Counted from the first letter of the stretch, positions 17,743 through 27,051 are shown. The stretch is DNA of 64,000 nucleotides from Mesotaenium endlicherianum (GCA_009602735.1 WELA01002708.1:62001-126000), one strand, 5' to 3'. A program made the numbers and translations. Notes: generated by a model not told the origin, from the sequence alone.

Positions 17743-18912
17743 ATGATCCCGACTGCGTCAGATCCCTTTACACTGGTTGCTTCCCTCGATGATACGAACG
17801 AACTGAAAAAAATAGGTGAAAAGATATTACGCAAAGAGCGCATCAATTTCCGGGATGGCGTAACACTGTTTGAGAAAGGCTCATTGGCCTTTCTTGGTAC
17901 ACTGGCCAATTGGGTACGCGAACAAAAGCACGGAAACAAAACCTACTTCAACAGGAACTTCCATATAGAGCCTACCAATGTATGTGTATTCTCCTGTGCC
18001 TTTTGCGCTTACTCACGCCTCTATGCCAACCGTGAAGAAGGATGGGAACTGAGCATCGAGCAAATGATGCACATCGTTAAAAGTTACGATGGAAAGCCGG
18101 TAACCGAAGTGCATATTGTAGGCGGTGTTCATCCTAAGATGAACCTGGCGTTCTTTATCGAGCTTCTCCAAACCATCAAAGCACATCGTCCCGATCTGCA
18201 TATCAAAGCTTTCACCCCTGTTGAACTCGATTATATGTTCCGCAAAGCCAAAGTGTCGATTGAAGAAGGTATGAAGATGGCGCACGAAGCCGGATTGGAT
18301 TCTTTACCCGGTGGCGGCGCAGAAATATTCCATCCCGATATCCGAAAACAGATATGCGATGATAAAGTGGATGCCGAAGGCTGGTTGCATATTCACCGTG
18401 CGGCACATGAACTGGGTATGCACAGTAACGCCACCATGCTTTACGGACACATTGAAAAATTCGAACACCGCATCGATCACATGGAGCGCCTGCGCCAGTT
18501 ACAGGATCAGACCGGCGGCTTCAATACTTTTATCCCGTTGAAGTTCAGGAACAAAGACAACGACATGAGCCATGTTCCCGAATCAACAGTAGTGGAAGAC
18601 ATGCGCATGTATGCCATGGCCCGCCTGTACATGGATAATTTCCCGCACATCAAAGCTTACTGGCCCATGCTGGGGAGAAAAAACGCACAGTTGGCATTAT
18701 CATTCGGCGTAAACGATATCGACGGCACCATCGACGACTCTACTAAAATATATTCCATGGCAGGAAGTGAAGAACAAACGCCTTCCATGAACACTGCAGA
18801 GCTGGTAACGCTGATCAAACAAGTAAAACGCCAGCCGGTAGAACGCGGTACACTGTATAATGAGATCAGGGATTATAGTGATCTGGCGATTGAAGAAATA
18901 ACTTTAAACTAA
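17743..18912 (+). CDS. mqnE: Aminofutalosine synthase
   Basis: Radical SAM enzyme of the futalosine pathway to menaquinone; it joins the radical from SAM to 3-(1-carboxyvinyloxy)benzoate to make aminofutalosine. The protein is 389 aa. The iron-sulfur motif CVFSCAFC gives the CxxxCxxC pattern near residue 75. Further family landmarks are VTEVHIVGGVHPKMNL, the segment GLDSLPGGGAEIFHPDIR and GMHSNATMLYGHIE. ATG at 17743 was taken; a GTG six bases upstream is also possible. The related MqnC has a different N-terminus and lacks this GGGAEI context. No other menaquinone gene is in the window. Confidence 0.93.
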   Translation: MIPTASDPFTLVASLDDTNELKKIGEKILRKERINFRDGVTLFEKGSLAFLGTLANWVREQKHGNKTYFNRNFHIEPTNVCVFSCAFCAYSRLYANREEGWELSIEQMMHIVKSYDGKPVTEVHIVGGVHPKMNLAFFIELLQTIKAHRPDLHIKAFTPVELDYMFRKAKVSIEEGMKMAHEAGLDSLPGGGAEIFHPDIRKQICDDKVDAEGWLHIHRAAHELGMHSNATMLYGHIEKFEHRIDHMERLRQLQDQTGGFNTFIPLKFRNKDNDMSHVPESTVVEDMRMYAMARLYMDNFPHIKAYWPMLGRKNAQLALSFGVNDIDGTIDDSTKIYSMAGSEEQTPSMNTAELVTLIKQVKRQPVERGTLYNEIRDYSDLAIEEITLN

Positions 18913-18932
18913 ATTAAGTACTGTATCCGTTG

Positions 18933-20537
18933 CTACTGTTTTCCCACATTGGTAATATCCGGACGCAATAGCTCATCTATTAGTTTTAAGGCCTTCCAGC
19001 CGGCTTCTTTCATCAGCGTTAATTGTTTCCTGGCATTTTCTTGCGTCAGGTCTTTATGACTGTTCAGGTATGCCGTTATTTCTACCATGCTGCTTACAGG
19101 ATTGCGCAGGTCATGGGCCATGATCTTCATCATGCGGGTGTTTTCCTGCTGACTTTGTTCCAGTTCCGAGAGACTTTCTTTCATATGATCATTCTGCTCG
19201 GTAATAAATATGTTCAGTTTGTTCAGTTCAGCAATTTGCCGTTTGGACCTCCTGTTGTTGATCAGCACTAAGAGAAGAATAATCAGTGCCATTGCAAACA
19301 CAATAATTGCAATGATCAGGTAAACTGTTTTCAATTCATCATACTTCTTCAGCAGGGTTAATTCGTAACGACGGGATATATTGTTGAATTGATTTTGTAT
19401 ATCAATGACTCGCAGGGGACTGGTTGCTTTTGCCAGGGAATCTTTTAGCCGCAGGTAATTTTTCAACGCCGTAAATGCAGGTAGTGTCTCTTTCAACCCA
19501 TCATAATAAAACCATTGCCTTTCTCTCCATAACAGTTCATGATGAATATTGGGAAGTTTATCCAGGGACTGTCTTAGTTGCATTAACTGCTCCCTGGCTT
19601 CAGGAAAACGGTGTTGTTCCAATAGCAGTAATATCAACCTAAGCATGGTTCGTTGCGCAAAGCTAGGATCGTAGTTTTTTTGACCGGTTACACGAATGGT
19701 TTCCCGGAACAGCTGTTCGGCGGCTTTTCCATCCCCTTTTAATCGTAATGCTTCACCTTTGGTGCCATTGATAACGGCTATAGCCGTTTGAATATAAGCG
19801 TGCTGCTTTGTATAAACAGGATCATTCCTGTGTTGACGGACTGCCCGGTCAATATAACGCAAGGCGCTGTCGCAATAATAAACAGCGCTGTCCAATTGCC
19901 CCAGATTGCTATAACACCATGCGATATTGTTCAATTGTCCCTGTTGCTCGGTAAACCGTAGCCAAAGATATTCAGGGCACCGGGACTTTACGTTGAATGT
20001 TTCTTTAAAATATGGAATGGCATCTCTGTACCTGCCCTGGGTGTAGTAGAGCATGGCGATGCGATTACTGTATTCGCCGAAGTTGCAGGTATCTTTTGTT
20101 TTCAACATAAACTGCCTTCCCCGGTAATAGTATAAAATGGCGTCGTTGAATTTACCTTCTGATATCAACACGTCGCCCTGGGTCAATACAGCCCTGGCAT
20201 ATATTTTTATGTACGCCGGAAAGCGGGTGCTATCTGGTAGTACGCTCAATACACTGTCTGAATAGGCCCATGCTTTTTTGTGGTTTTTTTGATGAGTAAA
20301 ATAACAGGAAGCCAGGTAATCGTATTTCCTGGCCATGTCGAACCGGCTGGGATGATGGATTTGCTGGAATGCAGAGTCGATAAAATGAGGTATCCGGTCA
20401 ACCATTGCTCCTGTATAAGTATCAGCAGTAGCAAGTATCTGCTGCACCCTTGCAGCGTTCTTTTCTCCGTCAGGCCGGTATGGAGAAGAACAAGCCAGGG
20501 AAAACAGCCAACCTAGTATGATACTATACTTGCGCAT
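18933..20537 (-). CDS. TPR histidine kinase paralog lacking the ATP-binding domain
   Basis: A 534-residue paralog of the kinase gene just upstream. The N-terminus is a lipoprotein-like signal (WLFSLACSS), then TPR-type helical repeats (about 30-370), a membrane helix (about 400-423), a coiled coil rich in Gln and Glu, and a HisKA segment with His475 in MAHDLRNPVSSM. The protein stops about 60 residues after that His, where the paralog continues into HATPase_c. Only 20 bases separate its stop from the end of mqnE, so no remnant of the domain is left. Its start overlaps the upstream kinase by 14 bases. It may be phosphorylated in trans by the full-length partner, or be a decaying duplicate; the intact frame favours use. 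Confidence 0.85.
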   Translation of the reverse strand: MRKYSIILGWLFSLACSSPYRPDGEKNAARVQQILATADTYTGAMVDRIPHFIDSAFQQIHHPSRFDMARKYDYLASCYFTHQKNHKKAWAYSDSVLSVLPDSTRFPAYIKIYARAVLTQGDVLISEGKFNDAILYYYRGRQFMLKTKDTCNFGEYSNRIAMLYYTQGRYRDAIPYFKETFNVKSRCPEYLWLRFTEQQGQLNNIAWCYSNLGQLDSAVYYCDSALRYIDRAVRQHRNDPVYTKQHAYIQTAIAVINGTKGEALRLKGDGKAAEQLFRETIRVTGQKNYDPSFAQRTMLRLILLLLEQHRFPEAREQLMQLRQSLDKLPNIHHELLWRERQWFYYDGLKETLPAFTALKNYLRLKDSLAKATSPLRVIDIQNQFNNISRRYELTLLKKYDELKTVYLIIAIIVFAMALIILLLVLINNRRSKRQIAELNKLNIFITEQNDHMKESLSELEQSQQENTRMMKIMAHDLRNPVSSMVEITAYLNSHKDLTQENARKQLTLMKEAGWKALKLIDELLRPDITNVGKQ

Positions 20538-22638
20538 TTTCTTCCGTAACCTTTAAACGTACATAAAAAACGGTACCCACCCCTTCTTCGCTTTCGTACC
20601 ATATATCTCCCTTATGTGCCTCTACAATCTGTTTGGTAATGGACAACCCGAGGCCAAAGGAAACTTCGCCTGAACTGCCGGTTCGCTTGACCTCGGGTGA
20701 AAAACTGAATATTTTATCCCTGAATGATTCCGGAATACCTATCCCCTGGTCTTTTACCGATACAAGAACGGCTGCACCTTCTTTTTGCATGGAGATGGTA
20801 ATCGTGCTGCCAGAGGGACTGAATTTGATGGCATTGGTAATCAGGTTGCTGAAAACACGCCATAGTTTTTCCCTGTTGGCCATTACCGTTACAGGTATAA
20901 GGTGTAACTCGAGTTGTAGTTCTTTTTCTTTGCTTTTTGGGCGAAGTATATCCACACAGTATTTCAGCGTTGTATCCAGCTCTACCGGTTCTTTGAGGGT
21001 ATCGGCCGGAATATTCAGGTGCAGTAACTCGTTGATCAGGTTCAAAGCCCGGCCGCCTGCTGCTTCCATGAGTTGCAACGGCTCTTTACTGTCTTTATTG
21101 ATGAGCGGATGCTGTTCTTCGAGGTATTCAGTCATGGCCACCATTCCTCCAACAGGATTGCGCAGGTCATGGGCTACGACCCGCATCATACGGGAGTTTT
21201 CCTGCTGGCTTTGTTTCAAAGCCGATAAACTTTTCTTCAGCTGATTGTTTTGTTCGGTAACGAAAGCATTCAGTTTGCCCAGTTCCTGAACATACTGCCT
21301 GGATTTTCTCACATTTTTTAATATCAACAGGATGATCAGTAATGTCATCACAAATACAACAAATGCAATGGACAGGTAAACCGTTTTTAATTCGCTCTGC
21401 TTTTTTAGTAATGCCAGTTCATAATGTTGAGATATATTGGTGAATTCATCCTGTATATTGATGGAATGCAATAGTTCAGATGCTTTATTAAGAGAATCTT
21501 TTAATCGTAAGAAGCTCTTCAGTGTTGCATAAGCCAATTCGGGTTGACCTAGCGCTTCATAATACTTCCATTTTACTTTCCGGTAATCGTATTCAGCAGC
21601 CGTGCTGGGAGACTGATCCAGGGATTGCCTCAATTGCTGCAATTGTTCTCCGGCTTCTTTGTAACGGTGTTGCCCCAATAGCAAAGATGCGAGACTGCTC
21701 ATGGTGTTTTGTGCGTCTGCCAGATCATGTCCCTGCTGTGCATTGATGCGGATGGATTCACGGAACACTTGCTCTGTAGTGCTGCTGTCTCCTGTTTCCA
21801 GCAAGGTTTGTCCTTTGTTACTGATGATCACACCAATGGCCGTTTCAATGAAAGCCTGACGGGAAGTTCGGTCGGCACTGTTCAGGTATTGTTGTTTGTA
21901 CTTGTCTATATAATGCAGGGCGCTGTCGTAATAGTACAAGGCGCTGTCGTACTGCTTCATATTTGAATAACAGAGCGCAATATTATCCAGTTGCGCCTGC
22001 ACTTGCGCGAACCTGGTAAAGAGGTTTTCAGGGCAGTGAAGCGATACGTCGAGCGTTTTTTTGTAATACCGGACGGCCTCTTTATACCTGCCGAGATCAT
22101 AATAGAGCGTAGATAGCCTTGAGTCATATTCGTAAAAGCTGCAGGTGTCTTTCGTCATTCGCATGAACAACCTTCCACGGTAGAAATATGAAATGGCATC
22201 ATTGTACCTGCTTTCCGATTTTGCTGCATCGCCTTTGATCAAAAGGGCGCTGGCATAGAGTTTTATGTGTTCCGGTAGCTGCGTGCTGTCGGTGATCGCA
22301 AGCAACATACTGTCTGCATAAGCTCCGGATTTCGCAGCATCTCTTTGCTGATCGTAATAATAATTGGCGAGGTAATGGTATTTCTTTGCAATATCGAATG
22401 TGCTGATATGGGGAATGCTGCGAAAAGCAGAGTCGATAAAATGATCAATCCATGCAGGACCATTACCACGGAGACTGTCGGCAATGGTCACAATTCTTTG
22501 TACTTGTGCAGCGTGTTCTTTTTGATCGGGAGGAGATTGGGTAGAACAAGCGATGACGAACAACCAGGTAAGGGCACCAGCATAATTCCGGTATGCACTA
22601 TTGAGTCCGTATTTGGTAAAAATTCCCATCAGCCGCAT
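20524..22638 (-). CDS. TPR-repeat sensor histidine kinase
   Basis: Membrane-bound sensor kinase, 704 aa. It has a lipobox-like signal (LFVIACST), a long TPR sensor region (about 35-385), one membrane helix (about 415-438), a coiled coil, HisKA with His490 in VAHDLRNPVGGM, and a complete HATPase_c domain: NLITNAIKFSPSG, DQGIGIPESF and FGLGLSITKQI. No response regulator is adjacent. It overlaps the truncated paralog downstream, so both are translated from one message. TPR kinases of this form are common in Bacteroidota; the signal is not known. A second in-frame ATG at 22629 is possible as start. Confidence 0.92.
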   Translation of the reverse strand: MRLMGIFTKYGLNSAYRNYAGALTWLFVIACSTQSPPDQKEHAAQVQRIVTIADSLRGNGPAWIDHFIDSAFRSIPHISTFDIAKKYHYLANYYYDQQRDAAKSGAYADSMLLAITDSTQLPEHIKLYASALLIKGDAAKSESRYNDAISYFYRGRLFMRMTKDTCSFYEYDSRLSTLYYDLGRYKEAVRYYKKTLDVSLHCPENLFTRFAQVQAQLDNIALCYSNMKQYDSALYYYDSALHYIDKYKQQYLNSADRTSRQAFIETAIGVIISNKGQTLLETGDSSTTEQVFRESIRINAQQGHDLADAQNTMSSLASLLLGQHRYKEAGEQLQQLRQSLDQSPSTAAEYDYRKVKWKYYEALGQPELAYATLKSFLRLKDSLNKASELLHSINIQDEFTNISQHYELALLKKQSELKTVYLSIAFVVFVMTLLIILLILKNVRKSRQYVQELGKLNAFVTEQNNQLKKSLSALKQSQQENSRMMRVVAHDLRNPVGGMVAMTEYLEEQHPLINKDSKEPLQLMEAAGGRALNLINELLHLNIPADTLKEPVELDTTLKYCVDILRPKSKEKELQLELHLIPVTVMANREKLWRVFSNLITNAIKFSPSGSTITISMQKEGAAVLVSVKDQGIGIPESFRDKIFSFSPEVKRTGSSGEVSFGLGLSITKQIVEAHKGDIWYESEEGVGTVFYVRLKVTEENAQV

Positions 22639-22705
22639 TGGTTAAACATCACTTCGCCGTGTAATCACGAGCGTAATTGCTACTCCAACAATTTAGGGGT
22701 TTTTT

Positions 22706-22772
22706 AATGACTATTTAAATTTTTTGCTATAAAATTTAATATCCTATGGGGTAGTGCTTTTAAATAGTCATT
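22706..22772. promoter_or_regulatory. 14-bp inverted repeat upstream of the kinase operon
   Basis: AATGACTATTTAAA (22706-22719) is repeated in inverted orientation at 22759-22772, with 39 AT-rich bases between. It lies between the end of sdaA and the start of the kinase gene. It may be an operator or promoter region; no -7 element was identified with certainty. Confidence 0.35.
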
Positions 22773-22798
22773 TAAACAGGGTTTTCGTTTATATATAA

Positions 22799-24226
22799 TC
22801 AACACTCTGGGAGACTGATCGGAATATGGATCGCCAGTCCCCCGTCAGCGGTCTCCTTGTATTTGCTGCTCATATCCAAAGCCGTATCCCACATGGTTTT
22901 AACCACTTTGTCCAGGCTTACTTTGGCATAGTCGGGCGAACTCTGTAATGCCAGTTGTGAAGCGGTGATAGCTTTGATGGCACCCATGGTATTTCTTTCA
23001 ATACAGGGAACCTGCACCAGTCCGCCTATCGGATCGCAGGTCAACCCTAAATGATGTTCCATGGCTATTTCGGCAGCCATCAATGCCTGGCGCTGGGTAC
23101 CTCCCATCGACTCTGTGAGTGCAGCGGCAGCCATGGCAGAAGAAACGCCGATCTCGGCCTGGCAGCCACCCATCGCCGCAGAAATGGTAGCGCCTTTTTT
23201 GAATATACTGCCAATTTCAGAAGCAGTGAGCAGGAAACGAATGATCTTGCCATCATCATGCCCATTGCAAAATGTAACGAAATACTGCAGCACGGCGGGT
23301 ATCACGCCGGCAGCCCCATTCGTAGGCGCTGTTACGACTCTTCCGAATGCGGCATTCTCTTCATTAACGGCTAATGCAAAACAACTCACCCAATCCAGTA
23401 TATAATGAAAGCCTTCCCCTCCTGCACGAATCGCTTTCATCCAGCTTTCATAATCGGTATAAGGATGGCCCTGTATCATTTTTTTATTCAGGTCGAACGC
23501 GCGGCGGCGCACCTGTAAACCGCCCGGTAATTCCCCTTTGGCATGACAACCACGATATATGCAGTCTTTCATGGTATGCCAGATGCGCAACACGCCTGCC
23601 CTGGTAGCATCCTCAGAGCGCCAGGCATTTTCATTCTCCATGACCACTTCATGGATGGCCATACCCGTTTTCATACACCAGTGCAGCAGGTCATCGGCCG
23701 TATTGATGGGGAATGAAAGCTCTACTGCATTTTTATGGCTATTGTCTTCCCCTTCTTTCACAACAAACCCGCCGCCGATAGAATAATAAGTTTCGCTCCA
23801 TCCTTGCCCATTTTTCAAGGACACAAGAAAGCTAAGCCCGTTGGGATGAAAGGGCAATGTTTCATGATACAGGAATTGCACCTGTTCTGCGGCATTGAAT
23901 GCAATCACCTGCTCGCCTCCCAGCATCAATTCCTTTTTATCGTGGATAGCATTGATACGTGGAGTGATGCTGTTTACATCGATGGTCACCGGGTCTTCAT
24001 TGCAAAGTCCCAATAGCACGGCTATATCCGTTCCATGCCCCTTGCCGGTTTTGGCCAGAGAGCCGTATAATAACACGGTAACAGCCGCTACCTGGTCAAG
24101 ACTGGTGCGTGACCGGAGCGTTTCTACAAAGCGCAAAGCGGCGCGCCAGGGGCCTAAAGTATGGGAACTCGAAGGGCCTACCCCTATTTTGAACATGTCG
24201 AAAACCGAAATTGTTTCGTGAGGCAT
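22799..24226 (-). CDS. sdaA: L-serine ammonia-lyase, single-chain iron-sulfur type
   Basis: Deaminates L-serine to pyruvate and ammonia in the cytoplasm, 475 aa. The beta domain is N-terminal ([18 protein letters not shown]) and the alpha domain is C-terminal ([34 protein letters not shown] and [16 protein letters not shown]), fused in one chain. The Cys residues in the last motifs are expected ligands of the 4Fe-4S cluster. The ATG at 24226 was chosen over a TTG six bases upstream, since that TTG overlaps a -7 promoter element. The transcript therefore appears to have almost no leader. Confidence 0.96.
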   Translation of the reverse strand: MPHETISVFDMFKIGVGPSSSHTLGPWRAALRFVETLRSRTSLDQVAAVTVLLYGSLAKTGKGHGTDIAVLLGLCNEDPVTIDVNSITPRINAIHDKKELMLGGEQVIAFNAAEQVQFLYHETLPFHPNGLSFLVSLKNGQGWSETYYSIGGGFVVKEGEDNSHKNAVELSFPINTADDLLHWCMKTGMAIHEVVMENENAWRSEDATRAGVLRIWHTMKDCIYRGCHAKGELPGGLQVRRRAFDLNKKMIQGHPYTDYESWMKAIRAGGEGFHYILDWVSCFALAVNEENAAFGRVVTAPTNGAAGVIPAVLQYFVTFCNGHDDGKIIRFLLTASEIGSIFKKGATISAAMGGCQAEIGVSSAMAAAALTESMGGTQRQALMAAEIAMEHHLGLTCDPIGGLVQVPCIERNTMGAIKAITASQLALQSSPDYAKVSLDKVVKTMWDTALDMSSKYKETADGGLAIHIPISLPEC

Positions 24227-24229
24227 AGT

Positions 24230-24237
24230 CAAAGTTA
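24230..24237 (-). promoter_or_regulatory. -7 promoter element abutting the sdaA start
   Basis: On the minus strand TAACTTTG ends 3 bases before the sdaA ATG. A start site 4-7 bases downstream would fall at or inside the start codon, so the message may be leaderless. No clear -33 element was found. Confidence 0.45.
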
Positions 24238-24300
24238 GTGCTTAAAATTGGCTGGTTTTTCCGACCTTCACGCAGCAATTAATCTATATTTTATTTTTTA

Positions 24301-25503
24301 ATGTTTGAAGCTATGCAACTCTCTTCTCTCCTGAACAGATTCAGTGAACCGGAAACACTTAAAATGGCCAAACTGGGCCGTGAACTGAGGGCCAAAGGGG
24401 TCGACGTAATCGACCTGAGCCTGGGTGAACCAGATTTTGATACCCCGCAGCACATCAAAGACGCTGCTATCAAAGCCATCAACGACAACTGGAGCCATTA
24501 TACACCTGTTGCCGGCTTTGCCGATTTGAAAGAAGCCGTATGTACCAAATTGAAACGCGATAACAATTTGGATTATACACCGGATCAGATCATCACGTCT
24601 ACCGGCGCCAAGCAAAGTCTGGCCAACGCCATTCTTGCATTGGTGGATGAAGGTGATGAAGTGATCATTCCTACTCCTTATTGGGTAACTTATTCAGAGC
24701 TGGTAAAAATTGCCCGTGGTAAAGTAGTGGAGATCAGGACCAGCGTGGAGAACGATTTCAAACCAACTCCTGCACAGGTAGAAGCCGCCATCACACCCAA
24801 GACAAAAGTGTTCATGTTCTCATCGCCCTGTAATCCTTCAGGCGCTGTGTACAGCAAAGCAGAACTCGAAGCGTTGGCTGCTATCTTTAAAAAACATCCG
24901 CATATTGTGATCCTTTCAGATGAGATCTATGAATACATCAACTTCGTAGGCAAGCACGAAAGCATTGCGCAGTTTGCCGATCTGAAAGACCGCGTGGTAC
25001 TCATCAACGGTCTCAGTAAAGGATTTGCCATGACCGGCTGGCGTTTGGGTTATATCGCTGCCAGTGCTGCTATTGTGAAGGCCTGTGAAAAATTACAGGG
25101 ACAATTCACCAGCGGTACCTGCTCCATTACCCAGAAAGCAGCAGTAGCGGCCCTTGTAGGTGATCTGCGTCCTTCACAGGAAATGACGGAGGAGTTTACC
25201 CGCAGAAGAGAAAAAACACTGGCGCTGGTAAGCGGTATTCCCGGTTTCAAATGCTTTGCACCGCAAGGCGCATTCTATGTATTTCCGGATGTAAGCGCTT
25301 ATTATGGTAAATCAGATGGCACTACTACCATCCTAAATGCAGCCGACCTGAGCATGTATCTCTTGAATACTGCGCATGTATCTTCTGTAATGGGAGATGC
25401 TTTTGGTGAACCCAAATGCGTTCGTTTCTCTTTTGCCAACAGCATGCCCAACATTGAAAAAGCATGGGCAAGGATCAAAGACGCGCTGGCAAAGCTGAAA
25501 TAA
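24301..25503 (+). CDS. Class I/II aminotransferase, aspartate aminotransferase type
   Basis: PLP-dependent transaminase of the aspartate aminotransferase I-gamma type, 400 aa. The N-terminal part has IDLSLGEPDFDTPQHI and the substrate/PLP region is STGAKQSLANAILAL. Further motifs are FSSPCNPSGAVYSK, SDEIYEYINF, and the Schiff-base Lys in INGLSKGFAMTGWRLGY, with the closing Arg in CVRFSFANS. It swaps amino groups between aspartate or related amino acids and 2-oxoglutarate. A second ATG at 24313 (MQLSSLLNRF) matches the N-terminus of many homologues and may be the true start. The exact substrate range cannot be told from sequence. Confidence 0.93.
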   Translation: MFEAMQLSSLLNRFSEPETLKMAKLGRELRAKGVDVIDLSLGEPDFDTPQHIKDAAIKAINDNWSHYTPVAGFADLKEAVCTKLKRDNNLDYTPDQIITSTGAKQSLANAILALVDEGDEVIIPTPYWVTYSELVKIARGKVVEIRTSVENDFKPTPAQVEAAITPKTKVFMFSSPCNPSGAVYSKAELEALAAIFKKHPHIVILSDEIYEYINFVGKHESIAQFADLKDRVVLINGLSKGFAMTGWRLGYIAASAAIVKACEKLQGQFTSGTCSITQKAAVAALVGDLRPSQEMTEEFTRRREKTLALVSGIPGFKCFAPQGAFYVFPDVSAYYGKSDGTTTILNAADLSMYLLNTAHVSSVMGDAFGEPKCVRFSFANSMPNIEKAWARIKDALAKLK

Positions 25504-25545
25504 ATACATGCTTCTCTAGTATTTTATATCGTCATCCCCGATCAA

Positions 25546-25645
25546 CGTCACCCTGAGCGAGCGAAGCGAGTCGAAGGGGCAGCCGAGGGATCTGCCCGAA
25601 TGTTCAAGCAGGTCCTTCGACTCGCTTCGCTCGCTCAGGATGACG
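25546..25645. repeat. SERSESKD-type palindromic repeat, copy 1
   Basis: Near-perfect inverted repeat. The left arm includes CTGAGCGAGCGAAGCGAGTC and the right arm GACTCGCTTCGCTCGCTCAG, both continuing to GAAGG/CCTTC, with a second small stem GGGCA...TGCCC in the loop. The outer ends read CGTCA/TGACG, and another CGTCATCC lies at 25530-25537. It fills the gap between the aminotransferase and the methyltransferase genes. Elements of this kind occur dispersed in many Bacteroidota genomes and give the peptide SERSESKD when translated. Confidence 0.9.
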
Positions 25646-25666
25646 TTTTTATTGCAATTTTGTCCT

Positions 25667-26617
25667 ATGCAGCAGACTGATAAAATGGACATGTTCCGTA
25701 ACCGGTTGGCAAAAGTGTACAAGCACCGGAGCAAACAAGCCCGGCGTATGCAGGTAGATTGCTACCGGGTATACGATCACGACCTGCCCGAATTTCCCTT
25801 CTGTATAGAATTGTATGAGGACAAACTTTACCTGGCCGAATATTTGCGCAGGCATGGTATGAGCGATGAAGAACATGAAGCATGGCTCGATGCGTGCCTG
25901 GCAATGATCAGCGAGATCGTGGGCATTCCAACCGATCAGATGTATGTGCGGCAACGCAAACGAATGTCGCACCGCGAAGGGCAATACGAGCGGCTGAATA
26001 CGGAAGACGCTTTTTTTACCGTGCTGGAAAACGGATTGAAGTTCCAGGTGAACCTCACCGATTACCTCGATACCGGCCTTTTCCTCGATCACCGCATCAC
26101 GCGGCAAATGGTGAAAGAACAGAGTGAAGGCAAACGCATATTGAACCTGTTTTGTTATACCGGTTCTTTCTCGGTGTATGCTGCCGCAGGCGGAGCTGCT
26201 GCCGTTACTTCTGTTGACCTCTCCAAAACTTACCTGGGATGGGCCGAAACCAATTTCGCCATCAACCGTTTAAAATCGCCTAACAAATACCGCTTTGTAC
26301 ACGCCGATGTAAAGCAATACCTCAAAACATTACCCCCAGAAAGTTTTGACCTGGTGGTAATGGATCCTCCCACTTTCAGCAACAGCAAACGCATGAAAGA
26401 TATCCTGGACATACAAAGAGACCATGTGGAATTGCTCAACGATGTACTCGCTGCTACAGTGCCCGGCGGACAAATTTATTTCAGCACGAATTTCACCCGT
26501 TTCCAATTGGATGCCGGCGCTATTCATGCCAGCGATATCAAAGACATTACCAAAGCTACTACCCCGTTCGATTTCGAAGGAAAACTCAAAAGATGGTGCT
26601 ATAAACTAATCAAATAA
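25667..26617 (+). CDS. Stand-alone RlmK-type 23S rRNA methyltransferase
   Basis: Class I SAM methyltransferase of 316 aa that matches the C-terminal half (RlmK) of E. coli RlmL/RlmK, which makes m7G2069 in 23S rRNA. Shared landmarks are NRLAKVYKHRSKQARR, CYRVYDHDLPEFPF, VNLTDYLDTGLFLDHRITR, the SAM site LNLFCYTGSFSVYAAAGGA, and the catalytic DLVVMDPPTFSNSKRM. The THUMP and RlmL parts of the E. coli fusion are absent. The ATG at 25667 was chosen because the longer frame begins inside the palindromic repeat. The SRPBCC gene starts 6 bases after the stop. Confidence 0.88.
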   Translation: MQQTDKMDMFRNRLAKVYKHRSKQARRMQVDCYRVYDHDLPEFPFCIELYEDKLYLAEYLRRHGMSDEEHEAWLDACLAMISEIVGIPTDQMYVRQRKRMSHREGQYERLNTEDAFFTVLENGLKFQVNLTDYLDTGLFLDHRITRQMVKEQSEGKRILNLFCYTGSFSVYAAAGGAAAVTSVDLSKTYLGWAETNFAINRLKSPNKYRFVHADVKQYLKTLPPESFDLVVMDPPTFSNSKRMKDILDIQRDHVELLNDVLAATVPGGQIYFSTNFTRFQLDAGAIHASDIKDITKATTPFDFEGKLKRWCYKLIK

Positions 26618-26623
26618 ATAGCC

Positions 26624-27051
26624 ATGAAAACCGCGCCATTTGTTATTGAAGAAGTGCTCAACGCACCGGTATCCAGGGTTTGGAAAGCCATTACCAACAA
26701 GGACGATATGAAGCAATGGTATTTCGACCTGGCGGAGTTCAAACCGGAAGTGGGTTTTACATTTGAATTTCACGGAGGCAAAGACGATAGAAGCTATCGT
26801 CATCTTTGCAAGATCACCGAAGTGGTGCCTGAAAAAAAATTAACCTACAGTTGGTCTTACGATGGTTATCCCGGCCAATCTTTTGTAAGCTTTGAATTGA
26901 AGGATAATGATGGTAAAACAAGCGTAAAACTTACCCATGCCGGACTGGATACTTTCCCCCCAAAGAGAACCCCGATTTTAATTCAGCCAATTTTGCAGAA
27001 GGATGGACCTATATCATCGGGCAAAGCCTGAAACAGTTTGTTGAAAAATAG
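26624..27051 (+). pseudogene. SRPBCC (AHSA1-like) domain protein, frameshifted near its end
   Basis: START-like ligand-binding fold of the Aha1/CalC type: ending of helix 1 in APVSRVWKAITNKDDMKQW, the strand EVGFTFEFHGGKDD, and CKITEVVPEKKLTYSW. The frame from 26624 is normal up to GLDTFPP and then runs in a wrong frame to a stop at 27031. At 26956-26961 there is a run of six C. With one more C the frame continues with a typical family ending (WTYIIGQSLKQFVEK) to a stop at 27049-27051. So this is either a recent one-base loss in a homopolymer or a sequencing error. A second SRPBCC gene is at 49659-50105. It is translated right after the RlmK-like gene. Confidence 0.75.

Noticed and set aside
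25516-25734. Small minus-strand frame with the peptide ILSERSESKDLL
   Set aside because: It is the translation of the palindromic repeat and not a gene.
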